From Hysterangium stoloniferum (taxonomy: Eukaryota; Basidiomycota; Agaricomycetes; Hysterangiales; Hysterangiaceae), in contig WHVD01000292.1 in assembly GCA_015178975.1 (NCBI GenBank), positions 1-64,000 of the forward strand: DNA of 64,000 nt, read 5' to 3'. Shown piece by piece: positions 21,601 through 31,526 of the stretch. A program made the translations under genes and the position numbers. Within the stretch, counting starts at the first letter, position 1; every line of letters begins with the position of its first letter. The notes beneath the pieces were generated by a model that saw only the letters and a list, made by a program, of their open reading frames with translations, made no database searches and was not told where the DNA came from.

Positions 21601-22922
21601 TGTGATGTATCAGCATCATATCATAATATCCTCTTAATTTTCTGTGGATTATTTAATATTCTTTCGAATTTATTGTATTTTTATTATATTTTTATTGTGA
21701 AATATAGGCTCTATTCCTTTTAACTTCGCATAATAATAGCATATATGAACTCATATTATGCTATTATATCTTAGTTAATTTATTATAATTTTTAACTAAT
21801 TATTTATATTTTATTTACTTAGTTATTACCTTTCGGCACCTTGTGCAGCTAGTTTGCGCATTTTTGGAGTCATGTGACTTATTACATAAGCCTCCAGTGT
21901 CGGGATGTCACAAAGGTCACGAATGTGACTACCCGAGTCACACAAGTCACGAATGTGACTACCCGAGTCACACAAGTCACGAACGTGACTACCCGAGTCA
22001 TTATTAGGTTCCGCCGACTCATCGTTTGCTTCCGTCCCCGGGACCGCGGCCTTGAACCTTCATGTTCAAGCCAAAGCTTAGAACCCTTGTCTCAGAGAGG
22101 GGAATCACATGTTAAACAAAGGGTAAATAATGAGTAGAATATGAGGTCATTATGATCTCACTAATGACCTCATAAACTAAATAGTTAGCTAATCATTGAG
22201 TTATCAAAATGTATATAAGGAGGGCTAAGTTTCCAATAAAATCATCTTATCACACACATATTTGCAGCACAGCACCAGCTTATCTAATCATCCTAAGGAC
22301 AATAATAGCCTTAGTCTGATACACTCACTGCAAGCACCTACACTTGCAGCATCTTGAATCTTTGTCAGCAACTCTTGGACTTAGCTAATCATCTAAGTTC
22401 CCCAGCCTCACAGCTACCCTTTAGGCTTATTAATTAGATAATAAACCTAATAAGTATCTAAGTATCCTTACTGAAATCCCTGCCAATACTAGATTACTCA
22501 AGGCCCAGCCCTAAGTTTATTGAATTAATCAAGTACAAGCACTCAGATAATCCAATACAATTTATTTTCTCTATTAATAAATTATTTAACACCTTGTTAA
22601 ATAACTATTAATAGTTACAAATAAGCATACAAAAATCCGAAGCTCTTATATCAAGTCTCTGCCAAGTTACTGTGCATATATTCAGCTTCCAGCCCCTATT
22701 CTCAAGGAATAGTTCTTGTATTTGCTAAAAGAGTCATACACAGTTCTATTGAACCTTTCAATAATCAAAATAAGCATTGATTTGAGTTGTTTAAGCTTCA
22801 TAGCGCAGCTCATTAATCTATCAGTATTTAAATTACTGGACCTTTGCTTGTTTTATTGTTGAAGCTCTGTGACACTATAGCATCTATTGAGCTATCTAAG
22901 AGAATCCCCTGAATACATTACA
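21601..22922 (+). mobile_element. gypsy-L 3' LTR (1322 bp)
   Basis: Nearly identical to 14852-16174. Differences include the segment near 21838-21852, one CpG change inside the 30 bp repeats, and single changes near 22372 and 22672. It ends CATTACA followed by ACTCC (22923-22927). Confidence 0.95.
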
Positions 22923-22927
22923 ACTCC

Positions 22928-23174
22928 CCTAATAACTCTCCTAAAATAATTAGAAAGTAGATAAAAAGTCGCAATATTTCACCATATACCTCAGTGAAGT
23001 TTACTCACTCACTCACTGAGGTATATGCACAATCATTCATTATCATTCTATTACTTATTAAACATATTGTAGCTTCACAAACAGGTACTATAATATATAG
23101 TGAAGTTTACTCACTCACTCACTGAGCTTGGCAAACAGACTCTATCCTTTCGAAATCTTGTTTTCTAGGCAACA
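22928..23174 (+). mobile_element. copia-A 5' LTR, second part
   Basis: Resumes at 'cctaataactctcc' exactly after the ACTCC duplication and runs to CTAGGCAACA at 23174. It matches 34705-34945 of the 3' LTR. Two copies of 'agtgaagtttactcactcac' are present. Part of this LTR is open in the gag frame. Confidence 0.92.
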
Positions 23175-23186
23175 GGTTATGGGCCC
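23175..23186 (+). promoter_or_regulatory. copia-A primer-binding site (copia-type initiator tRNA-Met half)
   Basis: GGTTATGGGCCC follows the LTR end directly. From memory, the same 12 bases follow the 5' LTR of Drosophila copia, whose primer is a cleaved half of initiator tRNA-Met rather than the intact tRNA 3' end. The probable gag start codon (23179-23181) lies inside this site. Confidence 0.75.
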
Positions 23187-24418
23187 TGCTATAGTCACAC
23201 TCGAGAAACTCGCCAATAATGACGAAAATTGGATCGCTTGGAAAAGCCGAATACTATCCATATTGGAATCAGGTGCACTGTTGAAACACATCGACGGAAG
23301 TGCACAGTGCCCTCCAGATCCTACAATATATGTCGCAGGAACTGTATTCACAAATGATCAGTTAGATCTTAGGGACAAGCAAGAGGAACATTTGGATCGT
23401 TACCTCGCACATGAAGGACGAGTCAAAGCTCAGATCTTCCTATCTGTCAGCCCTTCTCTTATGCTCAGTCTTCAAAGACTTGGCACAGCAAGAGAAGTAT
23501 GGGAGGCCGTTTGCCAGGAATTCAAGTCAAAGCCGAAAATGGCCCAAGTTGATTTGCAGTGCAGAATGCGTGCTTTAAAGTGCAAGGAAGGGGAAGATGT
23601 GCATTCCCACCTTGACACCCTGCTCGAAATGCATCAGCGATTAGCAGGCATGGGAATGAAGATAGAAGATACTGATTTCTTCAATATTATGTTGAGTTCA
23701 CTCCTGGACTCTTATGATGTCATGATAAATGCAGTAACGACTTCTGCAACAGCCACTGGAACTGTTTTAACCCCAACAAGTCTAATAACAATGATCAAAG
23801 CTGAATATGAGTGTAGAAAATCAAAGAAAGCCCCAAACTCAACTAATAACAACAATCAAGCCCTCCTAGCCAATACTAAGGGCCAGCGACAAAGTATGGG
23901 CCCTAGCAGCAACTCCTGGAACTCGAGAAACACCTCCACAACTCAAAATCGAAACCTAACATGCTTCAATCCAAATTGCAGATGGATCGGGCATGTCATA
24001 ACCGATTGTTGGGCTAAAGGTGGTGGTAAGGAGGGGCAAGGACCAAGATATATGCACAGAAATTCAAGGCGCAATAGCACAAACCAAAGGGGATACAATA
24101 CAGGCAACAACAGAAATGCAAATATCACAAATGAAGAGTCATATGCATTCGCTAGCTCACTAAACACGGGGATTTTAACAAATGACGAAACTAGCAACAA
24201 TGGTACAAAAATTGTCGAAGTATGGGACTCTGGGGCCAATTCTCATATGTCCCCATATCTAAGCTTATTCTCAAGCTTCAAAACAATAGACCCACCTCGG
24301 AAAATTCACACCACAGATAAGACAGAGTTCTTAGCCACAGGAATTGGCAACATGTGCATACAAATGCAAAATGGCAGCAAGCCCACTAACATCACATTAC
24401 AAAATGTGTTGTACTCAC
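23179..24418 (+). pseudogene. copia-A Gag and start of protease, interrupted by gypsy-S
   Basis: The frame opens at ATG 23179 (also open upstream into the LTR to 23128). It has a copia Gag (UBN2-type) N-terminal region starting MGPAIVTLEKLANNDENW and a zinc knuckle CFNPNCRWIGHVITDC (C-x4-C-x4-H-x4-C, wider than the usual first spacing), followed by WAKGGGKEGQGP as in many fungal copia Gags. The protease motif VEVWDSGANSHMS follows near residue 360 from this ATG. After NVLYS the frame is cut at 24418 by gypsy-S. The same codon run continues after the second CTCAC copy at 30172, so Gag-protease itself had no stop before the insertion. Confidence 0.9.
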
Positions 24419-24720
24419 TGTAAGGGCGACTCTCTAGACCACACTAACTCGCACTATGACTGAGTTGGGGTCCTAGCAGAGGAAATCCGAAGTGAGTTTA
24501 TATCTGTCTAATTACATACATGTAGAATACAATATTACTTACCTAGCAGAGGAAATCTGAAGAGAAAAGTCTAAGGAATCCTCGGCTAGTGGGTGACTAA
24601 CTAAAGGTGCAGCTGAGTTTGAAAATGTGATAACAACAAGGTGCCCCTCTCAGTCTTTACTTATGAAACTATATTAAGGAGAGTCAGAGAAAATGGAAAA
24701 CTTAAGATTGTCCCCTGACA
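24419..24720 (-). mobile_element. gypsy-S 3' LTR (302 bp)
   Basis: Lies after the pol 3' end on the minus strand. The polypurine tract, read on the minus strand, is AAAGGGGGGGTGA immediately before TGTCAGGGGAC (24720 downward). The chromodomain-bearing Pol frame stays open into this LTR and stops at 24674. Confidence 0.92.
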
Positions 24721-27700
24721 TCACCCCCCCTTTAAGGTATGGCGTCCCGACATGGTGTTGCTGCCAGTAGAGTCCAGGATTGACCTTTCGAAACCCTGGA
24801 ATCTGGGTTGCTCGTACTGTGGTGGTTGGAGGTTGCCTTGATCCTCGAATAGGGCCCTGAATTGTTACTGCCTCTGGATGTTGTGTGTGGAAGTCTGCTG
24901 TCAAGGCAGGGGCGAATACCTTATGTCCTGGTTCCCAGCTATTATGTTCCATGCCAAAACCTTGCCATTTTATGAGGTATTCAATTCTCCCATATCTCCA
25001 TCTACTGTCCAATACCTTCTCAACCTCATACTCAATCTCTCCTTCTACCACTATTGGATCTGGTGGTGGTTTAGCATGGTGGCCAATGATTGGATCCTCA
25101 ATCTTTGGTGTCAGTTTCACCACATTGAAGACTGGGTGAAGTCTGTTCATGGACCTGGGCAGTTCCAATCTATAGGCAATTGGTGAGACCTGTTCGAGTA
25201 CCTTAAATGGCCCTAATCGAAGGTGTGAAAGCTTCTTTGAGGGCTGGGCCATTTGAATATCACTGGCATCTAGGAAAAATTGGTCTCCTGCCTTAAAGTT
25301 TGGTGCTGGGGTTCGCCGACAGTTATAGTACTTTGTCATCTCATCCTTTTCTTTAGCCAGTGCTGCTTTTGCCTCCTCAAGAGTTTCAGCCATTCGATCT
25401 CGAAAATCATTTACTGATTCTACCTTATTGGATCGAAGGTCTGGTTCAAAACCCATTTGTGGATGACATCCACAGTCTAACATGAATGGTGTCTGTTGTG
25501 TAGATGCATGGATATGGTTGTTATATTGGAATTCTGCAAGTGGGAGAAGATCAACCCAGTCTGATTGGTGCTGATTTACAAAAATCCGTAGATATGTCTC
25601 CAACTCTTGGTTGACTCGTTCCGTCTGTCCATCAGTCTGAGGGTGGTAGGCTGTGGAATAGGCTGGTTGAATACCAAGGAGTCGGTATAATTCCTGAGTG
25701 AATTGACTTGCAAACTGTGATCCACGATCTGAGATAACTCGCTGTGGAAGTCCATGATGCTTCTACACATCCTTGAAAAAGATCCGAGCTGCACCAACCG
25801 AGTCAACAGTCTTATGTGTAGGTAGGAAGTGTCCATGCTTTGTCATGAGATCTACAATCACCATCACTGAATCGTACCCTTGGGATTCAGGTAGGTCAAC
25901 TATGAAGTCAACACTAGTTGTATCCCATCGATCTTCTGGTGTGGCATTTGGGTGTAATTCCCCAATTGGCATTCGACGCTGGAACTTGGTGCGCATGCAA
26001 ATGTCACAGGTCTTGACATACTGCCCTATATATTGTGATATACCTGGCCACCAAAAGTTGTGACTGATCAGCTCTAAGGTCTTCCATTGTCCTGCATGAC
26101 CAGCAACCCAAGAGTCATGATGCTGTTCCACAATTCTACGCCTCAGTTCTGGGTCAGTTGGTACATATATTTTTCCCCGATACAATACCAGTCCATCCTC
26201 CTCTGACCATTCCATTAATCTGATGGATCGGCCACCAGATTTTCGGAGCTCCTTCACTGCTGTGATCACTGCTTCCTCCTGTTCACCCTTCTCATTTCCT
26301 TGATGAATAGCAGTGAGAAATTCACATTCTGGCCCATGTATTGACACACCCTCCATGGCTCGAATTGCAAAAAACTCTGGTTTAAGTAGGGTTATGTCTG
26401 AGTTGTCACCCTCACCAGAGCCATGGTCAGGCCGGCAAGAGAGTGCATCAGTTTTGCCCATCGAGCATCCTGGTCGGTGGTGCAGTTGGAAATCAAAATG
26501 TGCCAGGAACAGGGACCATATGGCCTGTCTTTGATTTAACTTCTTTGAAGACATGAAGTACTCCAGGTTTTTGTGGTCAGTCCACACCTCCACTGAGTGT
26601 CGTGCCCCCTCTAGGAAATGTCTCCACTCATCAAAGGCACGGATCACTGCAAGCATCTCTTTGTCATGGATCTCATAATTGCATTCAACAGCTGACAGGC
26701 TTTTTGAGTAGAAGGCAACAGGATGCCACTTTCCATCATCCAGCTGTTGTGAGAGGACTGCTCCAGTGGCATAGTCTGATGAGTCAGCTTCAACTCGAAA
26801 TGGTTTTGAGTCATCAGGCAGTGTCAGAATCGGTGCATTTGTAACCAGATCCTTGAGGAAAAGGAAAGCTTGGTCCTCTGTTATAGTCCACCTCCAAGCT
26901 GATTCCTTTTTTGTGAGGTCAAACAGTGGTCATGCATGGTGGGAGAAATCCGCTATAAATTGCCTATAGAAGTTGGTAAACCCAAGGAAGGCTTGTACCT
27001 CTTTCCAGCTAGTTGGAGTGGGCCAATCACGCACACCTGACACCTTAATTGGGTCCATCTCTGCTTAGTTTTCAGATATGACTAGGCCCAGGTATTCAAT
27101 CTTTGTTCTTTCGAACTCACATTTCTCTGGCTTAAGGTAGAGTTTATACTCACAAAGACGCTCAAGGACCAGTAATAGGACATGGCAATGTTCCTCAAGT
27201 GTCTTGGTAAAGATGAGGATGTCATCCAGGTAGACACATACAACTCCTTCAGCAATCAAATCCCGGAAGATATCATTCATCATAGTCTGGAAGGTTGCTG
27301 GGCTATTAGTGAGACCGAAAAACATGACTAAGGGTTCAAACAACCCTCTATTTGTTTGGAAGGCAGCCTTCCACTCATCCCCTTCTTTTATGCGAACATT
27401 GTTGTAGCCCCATCTAACATCAAGCTTTGTGAAATACCGTGCCCCTTTTAATCGATTTACCAGCTCTGAAATGAGTGGGAGTGGATATCGATTTTTTATG
27501 GTTTGGTCATTCAGTATACGATAACCTTGGACAAGTCGAAGGGAGCCATCCTTCTTCTTGATGAAGAAAACTGGGGATGCCATGGGTGACTTAGAAGGAC
27601 GTATCCGACCCGTTGCCAAGTTTTCAGCAATAAAGATATCCAGCTCTGTCTGCTCATTGAGGTACATAGGATAGACCTTGCAATTGGTTGATTTTGCATC

Positions 27701-29724
27701 AGGGATTAGTTCAATTGCATGGTCCCAAGGCTTTCGATCTGGTAGTGAATCAAATGACACCTTAGAAAACACATCTTCAAAGGTGTGGAGATACTCTGGG
27801 ACAACATGTCGGAAACCTTTTGGACTCGGTGTGTGGAACCTTGCACTAGCCTCTGCTAATCTCTGAGACACTGTAGCAGATGCTCGAATCTGACTTGGAG
27901 TCAGTTCTGGGTGCAGCACTGTGACAAATACCCGATCTCCATCTTCAATTGAGTCATCCATTTGGTCCTCCACCTCATCAGACTGATCAGGTAGCAAGTC
28001 AGGAATTGGCTCTTCTATTTGCTCCAATATGAAGATTGGGGCTGGGGCATCTCTGCAAGCTTGTAAACATCTGATCTCTTCACGTGCCCAGAGGGTTGAT
28101 ATTTTACACTCTTTACAGTGTGGGTTGCAACGAGTCATCTTGACTTCTTGTGTCTGCCAATTTATCTCAGGATTGTGATCCCGAAGCCAGGTATAGCCAA
28201 GCAAAAGGGATTCCTTCCCAAGCTTGGTGACTGCAAATAGTGCCTTCTCTGAATGGTCCTTGTAACGGAGGACCAGTTCAGCAACTTCAGTGATTGAACC
28301 TGCTTCATTGGGTGTCCCATCTACATTGTACACATGGATTGGGTAAAGGAGTGATCGTGTGGCAATTCCATTTTCATGCACATAGTCTCGGTCAATGAAC
28401 AAACCAGTTGCACCACAATCAACCAATGCACGAGTTAATCAGAGGAGACCAGTATCAGTTGTTTGGAGTTCAACTTTCAGGTGTAATGATTTGGCAGTTG
28501 CAGTTGAGGCAATAATGAAAGATTTTGGAAGATGGCGTTCCCAAAGTGGTCTTCTACGATGTGAATGGACAGAAAGGGGCTTGGATGGGGTAGGTATGAC
28601 TTGAATTCCAGTATCCTCACTCAATGGAGGTTCAACTTCAGATGTATTAACTGTACATACATCATCAACTGAGAGGACACTGAATCTATTTGAAAGTGGC
28701 AGCGAGGGCATACCCTTCACTCGCTGCTGTCGGGAAAACCCGAAACAGGCTGTAGATCTGCCCCTCTCGGAGAATCATCAGCTTCGGCCACCCTACTACA
28801 AGCAATTCGGACTCTGCTTCAGCAAGCAGGATATCCATGGCCATGTCCTGTCCTTCCTGATCAAGGCTGGTGAGTAATGAACGGATCCTCTGCAGTTTAC
28901 AAGGGCAGTCTCAACTGAAGTGACCCGGTTGATGACATTCGAAGCAGAGGGTCAAAGGAAGGCCGCAGCCTTTGGTTGCATCGACGTCCATCATGTTGAT
29001 TGGCCTAGAGGAGGGTAGAGTTGGCGTTGTACCAGCCTTGCTCGTCGTCGTCCTTCGGGCGGTTCTCCATCGTCGCGACCTGGGTCTGGATATTCGGTAA
29101 GAGGCCGTGTTGATATTTCATTATGATAGCTAACGAGTCTTTGTAACCCACAAGGTCAACAAGTTCGCGAAACCCGTCCGTGTACTCGTCAACGGTTCTT
29201 TGGGCTTGATGGTACATCATTCCTTCTAATTTGATACGGGCCATGGCTGCTTCGTCAGCTGGAAAGAATTCACGCTCAAAGGTCTGCGTGAAGGTCTTCC
29301 ACAAAGGCACCGTCTCTCCTTGACTCCACGACTTCATGAGCCGGTTCGCAAAAAGGGCAGCTCAGCCGGTTTTCATGAACAACACCACCCACTGTACCTT
29401 CGTCTCGTCCGTTTGGAATTTCGACCCATTCATGCTAATGTATAACAGACACAAATTGTAAAAGGTGCGTCCGCCAGATCGATCGCCATCATACGCATTC
29501 GGGAGTGGGACCTTCGGACCTGAGTTCATCGAAGCGGCAGAAGGAATCGACGTAGGTAATGCTGTCGGCTGTGGAGGATTCACTGGTGGTTGCGACTGTA
29601 TGGTAAGTTGCTGGAGGATTTGCTGCAACAAGTCCATGTTTTGCTTCTGGGAGGCTTGGAGTTCGCGAATCTCATTACTGTGCTGTTCCAGCACCTGGTG
29701 AGGATCGGTTATAGAAGCCGACAT
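24674..29724 (-). pseudogene. gypsy-S Gag-Pol with chromodomain, multiple stops
   Basis: From 29724 downward: Gag with a coiled-coil-like start and capsid (to about 29005); zinc knuckle CFECHQPGHFS-stop-DC near 28920; protease LVDCGATGLFIDRDYV near 28430; RT 28090-27065 with FTKLDVRWGYNN and YLDDILIF; RNase H with FRVEADSSDYATGAV and WTDHKNLEYF; integrase with the H-H-C-C part (CDICMRTK), VDFIVDLP and YHPQTDGQTERVNQ; then a chromodomain (about 25050-24880) with YLIKWQGFGMEHNSWEP. Interrupting stops: TGA at 29362, 28911, 28439 and 26930 where Arg (CGA) is expected, TAA at 27065 and a TAG near 25764 (expected Trp). Chromodomains of this class direct integration to modified chromatin. Inactive in this copy. 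Confidence 0.92.
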
Positions 29725-29864
29725 GATGGGAAAAATGAGGGAAGGGAACCGCGTGTAAATTCGAAGTCAATTAGATCTGTATAAATGTTTGAAACTCGCG
29801 ATCTTGGATATGGTTCGAAAAATAGCGGTGGTAATTTCAGTCACTCGATGTGAGACTTTTCTTC

Positions 29865-30166
29865 TGTAAGGGCGACTCTCTAGACCGCACTAACTCGCAC
29901 TATGACTGAGTTGGGGTCCTAGCAGAGGAAATCCGAAGTGAGTTTATACCTGTCTAATTACATACATGTAGAATACAATATTACTTACCTAGCAGAGGAA
30001 ATCCGAAGAGAAAAGTCTAAGGAATCCTCGGCTAGCGGGTGACTAACTAAAGGTGCAGCTGAGTTTGAAAATGTGATAACAACAAGGTGCCCCTCTCAGT
30101 CTTTACTTATGAAACTATATTAAGGAGAGTCAGAGAAAATGGAAAACTTAAGATTGTCCCCTGACA
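29865..30166 (-). mobile_element. gypsy-S 5' LTR (302 bp)
   Basis: Same sequence as 24419-24720 apart from about four substitutions. The leader between this LTR and the Gag ATG at 29724 is about 140 bp. The bases next to the LTR on the minus strand (GAAGAAAAGTCTCACATCG) do not resemble a usual tRNA 3'-end binding site; self-priming is possible but not shown. Confidence 0.92.
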
Positions 30167-30171
30167 CTCAC

Positions 30172-30276
30172 CCGAATTAGCCTTTACTTTAGTGTCCATC
30201 ACATGCTGCGATAAAAAGGGGTTCTCATGCACATTTGGTGATGGAAAATGCACCCTTCGAAATCCGGAGGGAGGTA
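30172..30276 (+). pseudogene. copia-A protease/integrase linker between gypsy-S and Tc1
   Basis: Directly continues the copia-A frame cut at 24418 (NVLYS then PELAFTLVSITCC) and runs to NPEGG before the TA at 30275-30276 used by the Tc1 element. This segment lies downstream of the protease and has no stop. Confidence 0.85.
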
Positions 30277-31524
30277 CAGTAGGCAACAAAACCCTTACAA
30301 TGTTTTGCACCTTTTGAAAGACATGGCTATTCCTCCAGAAATAAATTCTGTAAATTGCTGAAAATATTGTGTAATATACTTCAACATCATACCTTCCAGA
30401 AATGCACAGCCACAAGGCACCATGTCCTTATTTGGTAAGTCCACATCACACACAAACCAATAGCTCATTGTAAGGGTTTTGTTGCACACTATTTTGAGAC
30501 TATTATTACAAGAAATTAGTATTTAGTATGGCCCCCCTTTGCTCTAATCACTGCTGCAAGTCTTCTAGGCATACTCTCAATAAGCTTCTGACACTCCTCC
30601 TTTGGAATCTCTTCCCACACCTTCTGCACCCTCTCCCACAGTTCATGAACACTATTTGCAGGCTGTTCATACTCCCCCAGCTTCTTTTTGACATGATTCC
30701 ACAGATGTTCAATAGGATTCATGTCAGGAGATTGTGCAGGCCACTTGAGGACTGTAACATCATGGTCAGTGAACCATTTCTGGGCCTTTTTGCTGGTGTG
30801 TTTGGGGTCATTGTCTTGTTGAAACACAATGTCAGCCACTGTTTTGTTGTAATATTGGAGGGTTTGCTGGAGTTTATCATCCAGGATCTCCACATAAAGC
30901 TCAGCATCCATCCTCCCATCAATTTTGGTTGCAAACCCAACCCCATCCCAGCCCATGCATCCCCACATCATCAGGTTTCCTCCTCCAAACTTGACTGTTC
31001 CCTCTACTAACCTATCATTTAACCCCTCACCCACATTTTTCCACACATATTTCCTTCCATCTGATCCCAGCCTATTAATCTTAGTCTCATCAGACCATAT
31101 AACCCTCTTCCAGTCCTCCAGGGTCCATTCCAAATGCCTTTCTGCAAACTCCAATCGAGATTTCCGATGATGAGGTTTGAGAAGTGGCCTTTTTCTCTTT
31201 ACCACAGCCCTCATGCCTATGTTTTTGAGGTGGCGACGCACTGTTTGTGAAGTAATAGGAGTATTGATGATGTCTATAAGTTTCTTGGTTGCCTGTGTGG
31301 CATTATCAACCTTCCCCATACAAATTATTCTTCTTCTAGCATAGGCAATATTGGCTGTGGACTTACCAAATAAGGATGTGGTGCCTTGTGGCTGTGCATT
31401 TCTGGAAGGTATGATGTTGAAGTATATTACATAATATTTTCGGAATTTTACAGAATTTATTTCTGGAGGAATAACCATGTCTTTCAAAAAGTACAAAACA
31501 TTGTAAGGGTTTTGTTGCCTACTG
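30277..31524 (-). mobile_element. Tc1-type DNA transposon, 1248 bp, TA target duplication
   Basis: The ends are CAGTAGGCAACAAAACCC (30277 on) and its inverse ending GTTGCCTACTG (31524), flanked by TA at 30275-30276 and 31525-31526. The terminal inverted repeats are long, about 175 bp each (30277-30450 and 31350-31524). A further inverted end copy (CATTGTAAGGGTTTTGTTGC) lies inside the left end near 30469-30488. It interrupts copia-A; the copia frame reads across the excised site. Confidence 0.95.
30516..31496 (-). CDS. Tc1-type DDE transposase, N-terminally altered (326 aa)
   Basis: The frame is uninterrupted. Catalytic residues fit DD34E: D136 in VIWSDETKIN, D228 in FQQDNDPKHTS and E263 in SPDMNPIEHLW, with 34 residues between the last two. 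The C-terminus MPRRLAAVIRAKGGHTKY is shared with the dead element at 6.5 kb. Upstream, VRRHLKNIGMRAVVKRKRPL is the second helix-turn-helix/linker region. The first ~55 codons lie inside the terminal repeat and do not encode the usual first DNA-binding helix-turn-helix, so either an internal deletion joined the coding region to the terminal repeat or the true start is later. The enzyme core may fold, but specific end binding is doubtful. Confidence 0.85.
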   Translation of the reverse strand: MYFLKDMVIPPEINSVKFRKYYVIYFNIIPSRNAQPQGTTSLFGKSTANIAYARRRIICMGKVDNATQATKKLIDIINTPITSQTVRRHLKNIGMRAVVKRKRPLLKPHHRKSRLEFAERHLEWTLEDWKRVIWSDETKINRLGSDGRKYVWKNVGEGLNDRLVEGTVKFGGGNLMMWGCMGWDGVGFATKIDGRMDAELYVEILDDKLQQTLQYYNKTVADIVFQQDNDPKHTSKKAQKWFTDHDVTVLKWPAQSPDMNPIEHLWNHVKKKLGEYEQPANSVHELWERVQKVWEEIPKEECQKLIESMPRRLAAVIRAKGGHTKY

Positions 31525-31526
31525 TA

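Larger units (their letters stand above)
14852..22922 (+). mobile_element. Ty3/gypsy retrotransposon (gypsy-L), 8.07 kb, ACTCC target duplication
   Basis: Complete LTRs at 14852-16174 and 21601-22922 are flanked by ACTCC at 14847-14851 and 22923-22927. One long gag-pol frame lies between them. The LTRs show about ten differences by eye over 1.32 kb, so insertion is recent relative to its neighbours. RNase H and integrase are missing, so the element is deleted and could move only with proteins supplied by a relative. It interrupts the 5' LTR of copia-A and is therefore younger than that element. Confidence 0.95.
24419..30166 (-). mobile_element. Ty3/gypsy chromovirus (gypsy-S), 5.75 kb, CTCAC target duplication
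   Basis: Two 302 bp LTRs (24419-24720 and 29865-30166) begin TGTAAGGGCG and end CCCCTGACA on the plus strand and differ at only about four sites, three of them CpG. Flanks are CTCAC at 24414-24418 and 30167-30171. Coding is on the minus strand: Gag, zinc knuckle, protease, RT, RNase H, integrase and chromodomain. Several stops inactivate it. It lies in the protease gene of copia-A and is younger than that element. Confidence 0.95.

Noticed and set aside
24878..25186. Plus-strand frames opposite the gypsy-S integrase/chromodomain
   Set aside because: Antisense shadows of a recognised Pol frame.
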